The position numbers and the translations under genes are program-made. This document shows, one piece after another, positions 8,603 through 18,253 of a DNA stretch of 64,000 nt. Source of the DNA: an uncultured Clostridium sp. (GTDB lineage Bacteria; Bacillota; Clostridia; Lachnospirales; Lachnospiraceae); assembly GCF_900547735.1 (NCBI RefSeq), contig NZ_URHZ01000003.1:62001-126000 (forward strand), read 5' to 3'. The notes under the pieces were generated by a model that saw nothing but the letters and a program-made list of their open reading frames with translations, was not told the origin of the DNA and did no database searches. Numbering within the stretch: position 1 is the first letter of the stretch; each line of letters starts with the position of its first letter.

Positions 8603-10048
8603 TCACCATTTATGCTTTTTTACCAAGCTGTGTACATTCTTCATAAAAAAGTCATCTTTTAATAGAAATAAAAAAACAATATAGGTTACTATCCCCACAG
8701 AGATAAGGACTATCAAAGAGCTTATTTTAATGGACATTTGCCTTTGTAACAGCAGTAAAATAACGAACATTCCGATTGCAGAGAGCCAATTTTTCCATGA
8801 GCTTATCAATAAAACCTTTAAATCAATTTGTCCCCGTTTTACTGTATAAGCAATCATAAAAAGTGCGCCAAAACATTCCGCCGAAACGGAAGCCGCCGCT
8901 GCGCCTAGTGAAAAAAAACGTGGAATAAGAAAACTGTTTAAAAAATAATTCAGTATCGCGCTAAACACAACTGCAAACGTATATATTTTTTGTTGTTTAG
9001 TAGGTATTAAAAATTGACAGCCAATTACATTGCTGAGTGAAACCGGTATAATAATTAAACTGTATACCGGTAACAATACCTTAATTTTTTCAAAATCCGA
9101 TCCAAAAAATACAGGGACAAAAATCCGCACTGTTCCTGCAATGCCAAACAGTAAAGGAATTCCCAACAGCCAAACGAATTGAAATGAGCCTTTCAGATAT
9201 TCCTTCATAAGTGAATAATTTTTATCTGCAAAAACTTTGGCGATCCTTGGTATCATTACGGTTCCAAGAGAAGTGACTATTGCCAATGCCAGCCTGACAA
9301 TTTTTTCAGTCTGTTCGTAATAGCCATTTTCCATTAAAGACGGTGCCGATATGCCAAGCATCGTTTTATCAAGAACCGTATATATCTGAACTGCCACGGC
9401 CGGTATGAACAGAGCAAGTATTTCCTTGAAATTTGAAAATGGCTTTACTGTTTTAACCGATATTTTATTTATATACTTTGGCAGATAAATCCATATTGAT
9501 AAATTTCCCACCAACGTCAGTAGTGACAATAACAGCGTATATTTCCACACATCTTCCGCTGTTTTTATCAGGGCAAAGATTAATACAATGTTTATTATTT
9601 TAACCAATGCATTTCTAAAAACAATTGTTTTGAAATCTTCCAATCCCTGAAAAAACCAGGTTACATCAAACAGGACAGAAATCAGATACAGCAATTGAAT
9701 CACTGCAATCTCTTTGTTATCCTGAACAAAATTAAATAGATAGAATAAATAAATAGTAACACAGCTCAAAGTAGAGATAACCCTGAAGATAAGTATTTCA
9801 TAAAAAGCCCTGCTTCTTCTTTCCTTATCTTCCTGATAATAAGCAATGGTTCGTTGCCCAAAAGTTGATGTTCCCATAACCGCCACAAGAACAAAATATG
9901 AAACAATTGAATACGTATAACTGTAAATCCCGATACCATCGGCCCCTAAAACTCTTGAAATATAGGGGGTGGTTATTAAAGGTACTATCATAATCAGAAT
10001 TTGGTAAGATGTATTTAAAATGTAATTATATTTTATGCTGTTTTTCAT
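8603..10048 (-). CDS. wzx: Wzx-type polysaccharide flippase (MOP superfamily)
   Basis: 481 aa, about 12-14 membrane helices throughout. The N-terminus KYNYILNTSYQILIMIVPLITTPYISRVLGADGIGIYSYT is typical of Wzx/RfbX O-unit flippases. It moves the lipid-linked repeat unit of locus A across the membrane. Its start overlaps the end of the upstream glycosyltransferase by 23 bp, showing tight translational coupling. Confidence 0.88.
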   Translation of the reverse strand: MKNSIKYNYILNTSYQILIMIVPLITTPYISRVLGADGIGIYSYTYSIVSYFVLVAVMGTSTFGQRTIAYYQEDKERRSRAFYEILIFRVISTLSCVTIYLFYLFNFVQDNKEIAVIQLLYLISVLFDVTWFFQGLEDFKTIVFRNALVKIINIVLIFALIKTAEDVWKYTLLLSLLTLVGNLSIWIYLPKYINKISVKTVKPFSNFKEILALFIPAVAVQIYTVLDKTMLGISAPSLMENGYYEQTEKIVRLALAIVTSLGTVMIPRIAKVFADKNYSLMKEYLKGSFQFVWLLGIPLLFGIAGTVRIFVPVFFGSDFEKIKVLLPVYSLIIIPVSLSNVIGCQFLIPTKQQKIYTFAVVFSAILNYFLNSFLIPRFFSLGAAAASVSAECFGALFMIAYTVKRGQIDLKVLLISSWKNWLSAIGMFVILLLLQRQMSIKISSLIVLISVGIVTYIVFLFLLKDDFFMKNVHSLVKKHKW

Positions 10049-10913
10049 TCGTTTTTACTCTATTCTTAAATCGATGATTTATATGCAATCCCAAGCCCAT
10101 CAAATAATTTTCCATGATAGCCAGTATTTTTTGAATCATATTGAATTCGCTGTAGTTACTTATATAGTAATTCCGGCTCTTTGCTTTCATCTGCATCCTT
10201 TTATTTATATTTCCTTTTGCACCCGCAAAATGTTCATGATTCGCCGTAATTTCCTTTATATATAATTCTTTACGGCAATGTTTCCTCACCTGTTTTGCTA
10301 AGATAGCTTCTTCGCAATACATAAATACATTTTCATCCAGAAAACCAATATCAACTAAAAAGTCGGCTTTAATAAAAAAGCAGCATCCTGAAACTTTTTC
10401 ACAATACCCTGTTCTGTCCGGCATTAGATACCAGTTGAAATTTTTAAATAACCTGGCCTTTAACACCTGCACAGGCCATAAAAATTCTTCCCAAAACCCA
10501 GGTTCTCTCTGTGGATTCTGTCTGGTACCATCCGGTAAAATAATGTTGCTGGCCGCGACGGCGGCCTCCGGCCATTGTTCAAACCGGCTGCTCATATAAG
10601 AAATATAGGCTCTGTCCCTCAGTTCGACGTCCGGATTAATAATCAGACACCAGTCGGCTCCTGACATCACCGCCTTTTTTAAGCCGATATTATTTCCTGC
10701 AGAATAGCCTTTATTTTCTTTGGAAAATATCAGATCCACGTTAAATTCACTGCTGATTTTCTCCAAATTTTCTCTTTCACCAATTTTAGATGAGGCATTA
10801 TCAACTAAAAGAATATTTAAATTGGGGTAATCTTGCCTGCGTAAAAACTGTATGCATTTTTTACAGTCAGCGCTATTGTTATAATTTAAAATGATTACTT
10901 CTATTTTTTTCAT
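10026..10913 (-). CDS. GT2-family glycosyltransferase
   Basis: 295 aa from an ATG at 10913 that overlaps the polymerase stop codon (ATGA). A longer in-frame start exists but lacks a ribosome site. GT-A fold motifs: VIILNYNNSADCKKCI at the N-terminus, LLVDNASS, then GYSAGNNIGLKKA and the divalent-metal region WCLIINPDVEL, with a later CEEAILAKQ. This is the rhamnosyltransferase-like GT2 subgroup. It adds one sugar of the locus A repeat unit; donor unknown. Confidence 0.82.
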   Translation of the reverse strand: MKKIEVIILNYNNSADCKKCIQFLRRQDYPNLNILLVDNASSKIGERENLEKISSEFNVDLIFSKENKGYSAGNNIGLKKAVMSGADWCLIINPDVELRDRAYISYMSSRFEQWPEAAVAASNIILPDGTRQNPQREPGFWEEFLWPVQVLKARLFKNFNWYLMPDRTGYCEKVSGCCFFIKADFLVDIGFLDENVFMYCEEAILAKQVRKHCRKELYIKEITANHEHFAGAKGNINKRMQMKAKSRNYYISNYSEFNMIQKILAIMENYLMGLGLHINHRFKNRVKTNEKQHKI

Positions 10914-12214
10914 GCTTCCCCCCCTTCTGCCATAAATGCCTTTCTCCAAAAATGTATATATGCAGCTATTCCAAACGCAATCCAACACTCCGGAACATAC
11001 ATCGTTCCACTCGTAAAACCAATCGTAAAAATATATACAATAATTGTCATCATACTTTCAGCCACTGTTGCAAAAAAATCTTCATTGTCTCTCTTTAAGC
11101 TGTGAGCTGTGCCAGCCATTAATTTAAATGTACACCATATGGTGATAATCCAGGCTGCCGCCGTAAAAACACCTGTTCCGGAAAGCAATGTTATAAATTC
11201 AGTGCCTCCGGTCCTTGTAAAAACCTCGCCCGCCTGCAAATACGCATATGTTTGTCCAAAGCCTACCCCAAATAAAAATGTCAGAGGACTTTGAAGCCAA
11301 AATTTAAGACCGGAAGAAATTGCCTCCAATCTGAATCCTCCCGACCCATCCTCCCTTAATTCGCTGGCACCAAATACAAAAAAATTCTGTAACTTTTCTA
11401 AAGAATAACCGCCAATTTTTATGATTTTGCAGGAAAGAAATATGTATATCACTGTTCCTATCATGAGCGCTACAAAAATTTTTTTCATCACCAAATTACT
11501 TTGCCCCTCCCTAATATAGAATATCAGTAATACAATGATCGCTGCGAGCAGAGCATAGGTTGCCGCCCGGGTAGGGGAAATTACCAAAGTAAGAACAGAG
11601 GCGCAAAAAAGAATTTTCTTTTCTGCGTTCGCATTCTCCCTCAACATAAAGGGGATAGAATATGCCGCAGCAAAGCAGGCCAATTTACCATGCGTATTCG
11701 CTTCCGTCCTGAAACCGGCAATTTGGAATTGCGATAACTGGGTTTTACCCACTTCAGTAAAAGCCAGTTTATATCCTGTAAAACGGAATAAGGCTAAGGC
11801 AAACAATCCAAATAATAAACACAGTAGCAAAACATGGTCAAAATATTTCATAAATTTTGTAAATGATATTTTTCCGCTGTTTAATACAAGATATATTATG
11901 AAGGCTCCTATTACATTGAGAAATAAAGAAACCGTTGCTGCCATAGAACCTTTCAAGTCTGTACTGAATATATTACTCACCAGCAGGATGCCACAAAAAA
12001 GCAGCATATTTCGCATAATGCAATTATCAATTAATCTTTTAAATCCATGCCCCATACAACAAAATAAAATAAAATTCACAAAATAATAGATTCGCATATT
12101 GCCGCCAAATAAAGTGAATGCCCAAAGCTCTGTTGTAAACAGTAAAAAAAGATAAAGAACCCAAAAATCGCTTTTTCTGATTTTTAAGTCATTAAAGCTT
12201 ACTATATCCAGCAC
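10910..12214 (-). CDS. Wzy-like O-antigen/capsule polymerase
   Basis: 434 aa, strongly hydrophobic with about 10-12 membrane helices and a periplasmic-type loop around LREDGSGGFRLEAISSGLKFW and FGVGFGQTYAYL, the pattern of Wzy/O-antigen ligase-like proteins. It most likely joins repeat units outside the membrane. The exact start is uncertain: the GTG at 12214 sits directly on an AAAGGAGG motif and the 3' end of the upstream GT4 gene overlaps by 23 bp. Sequence identity within this class is low, so the call rests on topology and context. Confidence 0.75.
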   Translation of the reverse strand: MLDIVSFNDLKIRKSDFWVLYLFLLFTTELWAFTLFGGNMRIYYFVNFILFCCMGHGFKRLIDNCIMRNMLLFCGILLVSNIFSTDLKGSMAATVSLFLNVIGAFIIYLVLNSGKISFTKFMKYFDHVLLLCLLFGLFALALFRFTGYKLAFTEVGKTQLSQFQIAGFRTEANTHGKLACFAAAYSIPFMLRENANAEKKILFCASVLTLVISPTRAATYALLAAIIVLLIFYIREGQSNLVMKKIFVALMIGTVIYIFLSCKIIKIGGYSLEKLQNFFVFGASELREDGSGGFRLEAISSGLKFWLQSPLTFLFGVGFGQTYAYLQAGEVFTRTGGTEFITLLSGTGVFTAAAWIITIWCTFKLMAGTAHSLKRDNEDFFATVAESMMTIIVYIFTIGFTSGTMYVPECWIAFGIAAYIHFWRKAFMAEGGEA

Positions 12215-13445
12215 CTCCTTTATCTATGACTTTTAATATATCTTCAATCTGCTCGCCCTTCCTCTCCCAGGTAAACTTTTGTAACATCCGCAGCCTGCCT
12301 GCCGCCCCCATTCTTTCCCTTAGCGGCTTATCTATAATGAGAGTATCCAAATATTCCACAGTTTTTCTTAAAATATAATCATAAGACAGCGGATCGATGC
12401 GAAATGCACATTGGTTGTTGGTGATAATCTCCATCCCCGTCCATTTTAAACATACAACCGGGAGTCCGAGAGCCATTGCTTCCATTAAGGACCACGAACC
12501 GCCTTCTTTCAGACTGGGAAATATAAAAATATCTGACATACTCATTATTTCCAAAACATCATTTCTGGGCATTTCTCCTATAATCGAAATATCTTCATCC
12601 AAGCCACAATTTTTTATCCTTTTTTTCATGTTTTTATACTCGCTGCCGGAACCTATGATTGTCAAATGTATATTTCTTTGGCTGTCACGCAGGTACTTTA
12701 TACTGTCTATCGCTATATTCATATTTTTGATCGGTATAAGTCTCCCAACTGTTATGATTTTAGTACAGTTATCCTCTCTTTTACTGGCTTTCCTCAATGA
12801 AAATATTTCATCCGACATAGCAGTTTCTAATATTACTTGTGTCTTGTCGCGGTATTTTCCTGGAACTGCTAATACATTCTGCTTCGTTCTGCAGAGGATT
12901 GCCACTGCTTTCCTGCTTGGTATATAGACAAGTGGATTGAACATTGTGGTTCTAACCAATAAAAAACGGAATTTTTGTAAAAGTTGCTGCTTAAGAGGCA
13001 GAGTCTTTATCATCTGCTCAGGTACAGCATCTGCGCCGCCAAGTGGCCCCCAGATAAAAGGGACTTTAAAAAATGGCAGAAAGGTCGGCATCCACAGACT
13101 GCCAAAACTTAAATGCATAGAATAATCAAATTCATGTTCGCTTATTAACCTTCTGACTAACCGAATAATTCCAATTTGCCAAAACCAATAATACAAATAA
13201 AGCCCTTTTTCTCGTTTTTTTACCTTCCTTAACAGTTTGCAAGTGTCGTAATAATAAAAATGAAGATTTTCAAAAAGTTGTTCCGGAATACTCATCTCTA
13301 TCTTATCTTTATCGTTGCTGCGAGTAATAATGAACAGCTCATTATACCTGGCCATCTGCAAAACCCAGTTCCAGCCAACGCCTGCTTCAGAACCGCGATT
13401 TGGCTCACAACCATATGCACTCACAAGTATTTTCCTTTTTTTCAT
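12192..13445 (-). CDS. GT4-family glycosyltransferase
   Basis: 417 aa GT-B enzyme. It opens with KILVSAYGCEPNRGSEAGVGWNWV, a donor of the GREGAG-like motif of GT4 enzymes, and near the C-terminus has the retaining E-x7-E signature in PSLKEGGSWSLMEAMALGLPVV. It acts on the cytoplasmic face on the lipid-linked oligosaccharide of locus A. Sugar specificity cannot be read from the sequence. Confidence 0.85.
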   Translation of the reverse strand: MKKRKILVSAYGCEPNRGSEAGVGWNWVLQMARYNELFIITRSNDKDKIEMSIPEQLFENLHFYYYDTCKLLRKVKKREKGLYLYYWFWQIGIIRLVRRLISEHEFDYSMHLSFGSLWMPTFLPFFKVPFIWGPLGGADAVPEQMIKTLPLKQQLLQKFRFLLVRTTMFNPLVYIPSRKAVAILCRTKQNVLAVPGKYRDKTQVILETAMSDEIFSLRKASKREDNCTKIITVGRLIPIKNMNIAIDSIKYLRDSQRNIHLTIIGSGSEYKNMKKRIKNCGLDEDISIIGEMPRNDVLEIMSMSDIFIFPSLKEGGSWSLMEAMALGLPVVCLKWTGMEIITNNQCAFRIDPLSYDYILRKTVEYLDTLIIDKPLRERMGAAGRLRMLQKFTWERKGEQIEDILKVIDKGGAGYSKL

Positions 13446-13459
13446 GAAGTCGGGTCTCC

Positions 13460-14827
13460 TTACGTCTTATATGTATACCTGGAAATAATCTTTTCCGCAG
13501 CCTCATCGACCATTTCTTCAATACTTCTGCAGGCGTTCAACTTAATAAATTGTTTTCCCCGCCTGCTTAACCTTTCAAACTCTTTCAACTGTCTATTGAT
13601 TTCTTCCAGAGATAATTCCTGCTTTCGCTTATAAATTACTTTTGCATCTGCTTCTAATATGAAAACCATGTGCGGCTGTGGAACTAATCTTGTAAAAACG
13701 CTTCGTACGGTCTCAGGAAGATTAATTCTGGAGCGAAGTGGATCCACAATAAAGTCGTATGCATATCTGTCAAAAATTGTGAATTTGTCAAACTGTACAT
13801 CTTTTCTTACACAAATTACCGTGCCCACAATATAGTCTAACCAGTAGTATGAAATGCGTATAAACGAGCTAACCGGGTTTGCCGGTTTATTTCTATGGGG
13901 ACAGGTAAAATCTTTATCCTGTTCCATTACCCCCATCCTTTCCCCTACCGCCCCCAGATTCGGAAATAGACCCGGCCTGAAATGATATATGTGCATCTTT
14001 TCTATGTCACAGACAAACATTTGTGCAAGCAGGACACATAGCTCATTGATAAACGTAGTTTTACCTGTTCCATCAGGAGCTTCGACCGCGATAAATTTTC
14101 GGTATCTGTTTGGACATACACCTATGCGATACAATTTTTCCATCCAAAACTGTAAAACATTACAACTTGTCTTGAACGGTCTTCTTTTTAATGCAATCTT
14201 TTTTGAAACTTTTGATATTTTCTTTGAATGTTCAAGAATCTGGGCATAATTTTTATCTTTTAACGCATTAATCACTATCCGGGACTCTTTTTCGTCCAGC
14301 ACTGAACGCAGAATCATGTCTATATGCTCGGCGCTATTTTTGTAACCTTCTTCAATTTTTAATACATACTTATTCTTCAGTTCTTTACAGCCGATTACTT
14401 TATATAAAAGCAACATGACGATATCATACGCCTCATTCAAAACCCTGTATCCATTATACTCAACTGTATTTTTATAGAACAAATCAAATGGTATTATTTC
14501 AAAACCTTTATTTAAGTAACCTTCAATTAAATCTATGTGTATTGCAAACTTTGTGTCCAAGTCAATCCCAAACCAGCACCTGACTCGTTCATATTTCACC
14601 GTGTAATAATTTGGTACGGCAAATTGTTTAAATATCTTTAATAAAATTCTTTCAGCAAGGGCATATTTCCTCGGACGGACAATAATATCCACATCTTTCG
14701 AATCATTTCTTTCCGGCAATCCCCCATAATTTCTTAAAATAAAATATTCTACTTCAGCGTTTCCCAGTTCCTTTAAAAAGGTATCAAGAATATCCGAATG
14801 CCTTTTTCCCCAGAAATATTCCACCAT
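13460..14827 (-). CDS. Nucleotidyltransferase-like / thymidylate-kinase-like fusion
   Basis: 455 aa with two parts. Residues about 10-210 have a nucleotidyltransferase-like pattern (NAEVEYFILRNYGG ... DVDIIVRPRKY, with the DxD pair). Residues about 240-455 are a P-loop kinase like thymidylate kinase: Walker A AVEAPDGTGKTTFINEL, FDRYAYDFIVDP, and a lid region RKQELSLEEINRQ. A capsule locus has no obvious need for dTMP kinase, so the protein probably phosphorylates or nucleotidylates a glycan building block; this is inference. It sits between two glycosyltransferases with gaps of 14 and 7 bp. Confidence 0.6.
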   Translation of the reverse strand: MVEYFWGKRHSDILDTFLKELGNAEVEYFILRNYGGLPERNDSKDVDIIVRPRKYALAERILLKIFKQFAVPNYYTVKYERVRCWFGIDLDTKFAIHIDLIEGYLNKGFEIIPFDLFYKNTVEYNGYRVLNEAYDIVMLLLYKVIGCKELKNKYVLKIEEGYKNSAEHIDMILRSVLDEKESRIVINALKDKNYAQILEHSKKISKVSKKIALKRRPFKTSCNVLQFWMEKLYRIGVCPNRYRKFIAVEAPDGTGKTTFINELCVLLAQMFVCDIEKMHIYHFRPGLFPNLGAVGERMGVMEQDKDFTCPHRNKPANPVSSFIRISYYWLDYIVGTVICVRKDVQFDKFTIFDRYAYDFIVDPLRSRINLPETVRSVFTRLVPQPHMVFILEADAKVIYKRKQELSLEEINRQLKEFERLSRRGKQFIKLNACRSIEEMVDEAAEKIISRYTYKT

Positions 14828-14834
14828 ACCTTAT

Positions 14835-15608
14835 CTACCTCATTTTGTTTCTTAATTCCGCTTCTAAATTTTTTACGGTATCCTCATCCAATATTGTTAA
14901 TAATATTTCCCGTGTCTTGCGCAGCAAAGGTCTGAAGACATTTCTCCAGATCAAACTGTTTCCCCTTTTCTTTTCTTTCTCGCTTAACCAACTTCCTGAA
15001 AAGTGGTGTATGACCGCTGAATGTTCGGTAACCTTAAATTCATTTTTTCCGATTCTTTTTGGACAAAAATATTCTCTCTTATAAATATGTATCCCTTTTA
15101 ACCTCTGCTCCCTGTCTTCACTCTCAAATCCATTTAAAACTAATAATTTATAAAGGATTTTGACATTGGTTGTCATATCCATATAACCCTTTTCATTGAT
15201 AAATGGATTAGCATGATAATAATCCAGCATCGCTCCGAGAATTGCATTATTTTTTTCTGCCCCTATAATACCGGTTCCTACCATTGTTCTATTCTCAAAT
15301 CCGATAAACGCTTCATTTTCCAAAAATTCATCTAAATTTCTGAGGACTTCAACATCTGTATCCAAATAAATCCCGCCAAACCTGTAAAGTGCATTGATAC
15401 GTACATAATCACTTACAAAAGCATATTTGCCACAGCTATAGGCCTGCTTTACATAATCAACGCTTTTAACATCAAATGTTGCTTCATTCCAGAAAATAAT
15501 CTCATAATCAGGCAAATGCTGCTTCCATGATTGAATACATTTTTTTTCCATGTCCGGTATAGGGTTCGGCCCAAACCAGCAATAATGAATGATTTTAGGA
15601 ATGCTCAT
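14835..15608 (-). CDS. GT32-family (OCH1-like) glycosyltransferase
   Basis: 257 aa. Diagnostic GT32 motifs: IPKIIHYCWFGPNPIP at the start, DYVRINALYRFGGIYLDTDVEV with the DxD metal site, and a C-terminal VIHHFSGSW. Such enzymes transfer hexoses or deoxyhexoses in capsule synthesis. It is preceded by GGAG and tightly packed with its neighbours in locus A. Confidence 0.88.
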   Translation of the reverse strand: MSIPKIIHYCWFGPNPIPDMEKKCIQSWKQHLPDYEIIFWNEATFDVKSVDYVKQAYSCGKYAFVSDYVRINALYRFGGIYLDTDVEVLRNLDEFLENEAFIGFENRTMVGTGIIGAEKNNAILGAMLDYYHANPFINEKGYMDMTTNVKILYKLLVLNGFESEDREQRLKGIHIYKREYFCPKRIGKNEFKVTEHSAVIHHFSGSWLSEKEKKRGNSLIWRNVFRPLLRKTREILLTILDEDTVKNLEAELRNKMR

Positions 15609-15621
15609 CCTATCAGTCTCC

Positions 15622-16968
15622 TCATATGTACAGCCGCTCTATGTCTCTTACAGAAGGCGCCGTGAATTTTTTTATATTATTTAGATTCATAAGCCTGCAT
15701 TTCGTCTTATCCCCAAGCAGTTGTAAAATGGCCTCTTTTAAAGCTTCTTTATCTGGCGCTATGACAATTCCGTATTCTTTTTTAATTAAATCTTTCGCGC
15801 CTACATTCTCACTTACCAGTACAGGTACGCCATGGCTCAAAGCCTCCAATACCGTAAATCCAAATGTTTCATAACAAATACTCGGTGCAATCAGCAGATC
15901 CGTTTCCTCAAAAATCTTTTTCAGTTCATCATACTCGTAACCATCCTGAATAATCATATAGGGGGATGGCGATTCAATATGTTCAATAATCCGCAGACTG
16001 AAATTATGTTTTTCCTGCGCCCATATTTCGTCGAGGGCGTCTTTTATAATAGTGCTCCCTTTGAATGGCTTAAAAGGCGATAAAAATGATATTCTCAGAT
16101 CATCTGAATCAAATGCTTTAATGATCCGGTTATCCTCAATCCCCCTATGTGAAATTGGAATCACACTGCTGTTTTCGGGGATAAAATACCTCATGTAGAC
16201 TTTTTGTGTTACAGATGAATTAAAGTGGATGACATCTATTCCGGTAAGCATACTTAAATAGAACTGCCTTAAACTTTGATAGTCCGTTTTCTTTATCGTC
16301 TCTTTTACTTCTGATTTGCTGTGTTCTTTCAGAGCGGCCGGAGCTGTCGCAGCGGATTGCAAATAAAAATTGCACCTGTGTTTTTTGCGGATTTTTTTTA
16401 CCGGTCCGCAATTTTTTATTTTTCTGTAGATTGGTGATTGCAATAATTTGATTTTGGACTGCGCGAGCCCTTTGTTGTTACAGTTTATACAGTCCACGCA
16501 TTCATGGTCGCAATCGCAGACTGAGCCTTCACGGTACAGGGTAACTTTCGGACAAATCCCGTAATAATCATGTGTTGTAAACAAGGTCTTTACGCCGGCT
16601 TTTTGAGCCGCCGTAATCCACTCTTTGTGAAGTCCCATTAAAGTATGGATATGAAGAACATCAGCTTTATAGCTCCTTAAAAATTGTTCACAAATTTCAC
16701 TATCGCCGTCGGTCATATAATATTCGATGTCCCGGACTCCTTCATCCATGGGTACGGGAAGTGGATTTATAATTTCATAGCTTTCTAAACCATAGTTATC
16801 TTTTCTTTTAAGCACACTATTTTTCTTTAAAAAGTTAATTTCTCCCGGCCACAGTAATCCTACCCTGTTCCCCTGTTCTTTCTGGGTCAGCATTAAATCG
16901 AGGCAGTATTTTGTCATTCCTCCTGACCGATATGGGGGAAATCCCAGTGAATAATGTAAAATTCTCAT
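15622..16968 (-). CDS. GT4-family glycosyltransferase with cysteine cluster
   Basis: 448 aa GT-B enzyme. N-terminal LHYSLGFPPYRSGGMTKYCLDL, donor-site APSICYETFGFTVLEALSHG (E-x7-E). Near residue 140-160 there is a dense cysteine group, CDCDHECVDCINC after GICPKVTLYREGS. This insertion is found in a subset of GT4 enzymes and may bind a metal. It belongs to the locus A assembly set, between a GT32 and a rhamnosyltransferase-like gene. Confidence 0.82.
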   Translation of the reverse strand: MRILHYSLGFPPYRSGGMTKYCLDLMLTQKEQGNRVGLLWPGEINFLKKNSVLKRKDNYGLESYEIINPLPVPMDEGVRDIEYYMTDGDSEICEQFLRSYKADVLHIHTLMGLHKEWITAAQKAGVKTLFTTHDYYGICPKVTLYREGSVCDCDHECVDCINCNNKGLAQSKIKLLQSPIYRKIKNCGPVKKIRKKHRCNFYLQSAATAPAALKEHSKSEVKETIKKTDYQSLRQFYLSMLTGIDVIHFNSSVTQKVYMRYFIPENSSVIPISHRGIEDNRIIKAFDSDDLRISFLSPFKPFKGSTIIKDALDEIWAQEKHNFSLRIIEHIESPSPYMIIQDGYEYDELKKIFEETDLLIAPSICYETFGFTVLEALSHGVPVLVSENVGAKDLIKKEYGIVIAPDKEALKEAILQLLGDKTKCRLMNLNNIKKFTAPSVRDIERLYI

Positions 16969-16994
16969 TTTATCGTTTCCTTAACCATTACTTG

Positions 16995-18155
16995 TTACTT
17001 TGCCGCAAGAAATAAAGCTTTATATTTATCCGCAATAAAATTCCAACTGTAATCGGTCATTATTTTACGTTTTGCCTTTTTACTTAAAGCAGCTCTTTCA
17101 GCTTCCGTCAGTTGCTCAGCCTTCTCAATCATCCCTGCTAAGCAGCCAGGTGTTTTAACCCAATACACAGCTCCGTCTTCCGCCACTTCACGATTAAAGC
17201 CAACATCTAGAAGTAAATTCAGGCCCGTACTTCCCAATGCCTCCAACAAGCTGGGATTAGTGCCTCCCACCTCATGGCCGTGGAGATAAGCATATGCATT
17301 TTCACGAATCTTCATTAACAGTTCCGGTTCGTAAATTGTTCCCACAAATTTTATCCGAACATCCTTATCAAATCCCGTCTTCGTTTTTAGAACTTCAAGA
17401 AATTTTTCACTAACATTTGTTATAAGTACAAAATCTTTCCTGGAATTACTTTTCATAAATTCCCGAATCATTATTTCATAATTATTTTCCGGTACAAATC
17501 TTCCAACAACCAGATAGTAATCTCCTGGGCGTAATCCTTTTTGCTCATACCAGCTGATCAGTCTTTCATCATTATCTGAAACCGTACTCTGTCTTGTCTC
17601 GGCCCCATATGCAATATAAACCGTATCCGGATTATATTTCAGATATGTCTTCCTGATATAGGATTCTATATTTTTGCTGTCGCAAACCAACAAATCCGCA
17701 TTTTTTACCATCATACGTTCTGATATCTTCCAATATCTGCGAACTGGCAGGCTCCATTTTGCCCTCATCCATTCATGCCCGTCAGGATTCACGAACATTC
17801 TGCCGCCAAGCTTATGTATTTTTTTCCGGTAATATCGGGCATACGGACCTATTCTGCAGGCTAAAATGTAAACAATGGGATTTGTTATATTATTTTGCTT
17901 TATATAGGCACAGATACTTTTCAATGCAGCAACGTCATAATAAATTGCCTGCGCCGCTCCAATATCGGGAACTGCAATTTTAAAACACCGCGCATTATGA
18001 TACTCATATTCCCCATACTCCGTACTTTTACACGCCACATGGTATTTCAACTCTTTGTTGTCTTTATGGTACTCTGTCAGTTTATCCACAAAGGTTTCGT
18101 AGCCTCCATAAGCACTCGGAATTCCTTTTGAACCGACAATAAATATATGCTGCAT
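16995..18155 (-). CDS. Rhamnosyltransferase-like GT4 (DUF1972/Cps2T type)
   Basis: 386 aa from the ATG at 18155, chosen because TAGGAGAAG lies just upstream; an upstream in-frame start has no ribosome site. The opening IFIVGSKGIPSAYGGYETFV is the hallmark of the DUF1972 group, which includes the pneumococcal beta-1,4-rhamnosyltransferase Cps2T. The C-terminal donor site is HEVGGTNPSLLEALGSTG. As the first glycosyltransferase after the priming enzyme it probably adds the second sugar. No dTDP-rhamnose genes are in this locus, so rhamnose, if used, comes from elsewhere. Confidence 0.8.
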   Translation of the reverse strand: MQHIFIVGSKGIPSAYGGYETFVDKLTEYHKDNKELKYHVACKSTEYGEYEYHNARCFKIAVPDIGAAQAIYYDVAALKSICAYIKQNNITNPIVYILACRIGPYARYYRKKIHKLGGRMFVNPDGHEWMRAKWSLPVRRYWKISERMMVKNADLLVCDSKNIESYIRKTYLKYNPDTVYIAYGAETRQSTVSDNDERLISWYEQKGLRPGDYYLVVGRFVPENNYEIMIREFMKSNSRKDFVLITNVSEKFLEVLKTKTGFDKDVRIKFVGTIYEPELLMKIRENAYAYLHGHEVGGTNPSLLEALGSTGLNLLLDVGFNREVAEDGAVYWVKTPGCLAGMIEKAEQLTEAERAALSKKAKRKIMTDYSWNFIADKYKALFLAAK

Positions 18156-18253
18156 GTAACTTCTCCTATTTTTAAAATCAACTGGATTTATCCGTAATAC
18201 CATACATGCTTTTGGGGATAGTTTGTATCCGCAAAAAGCATGTACGCCTTCAT

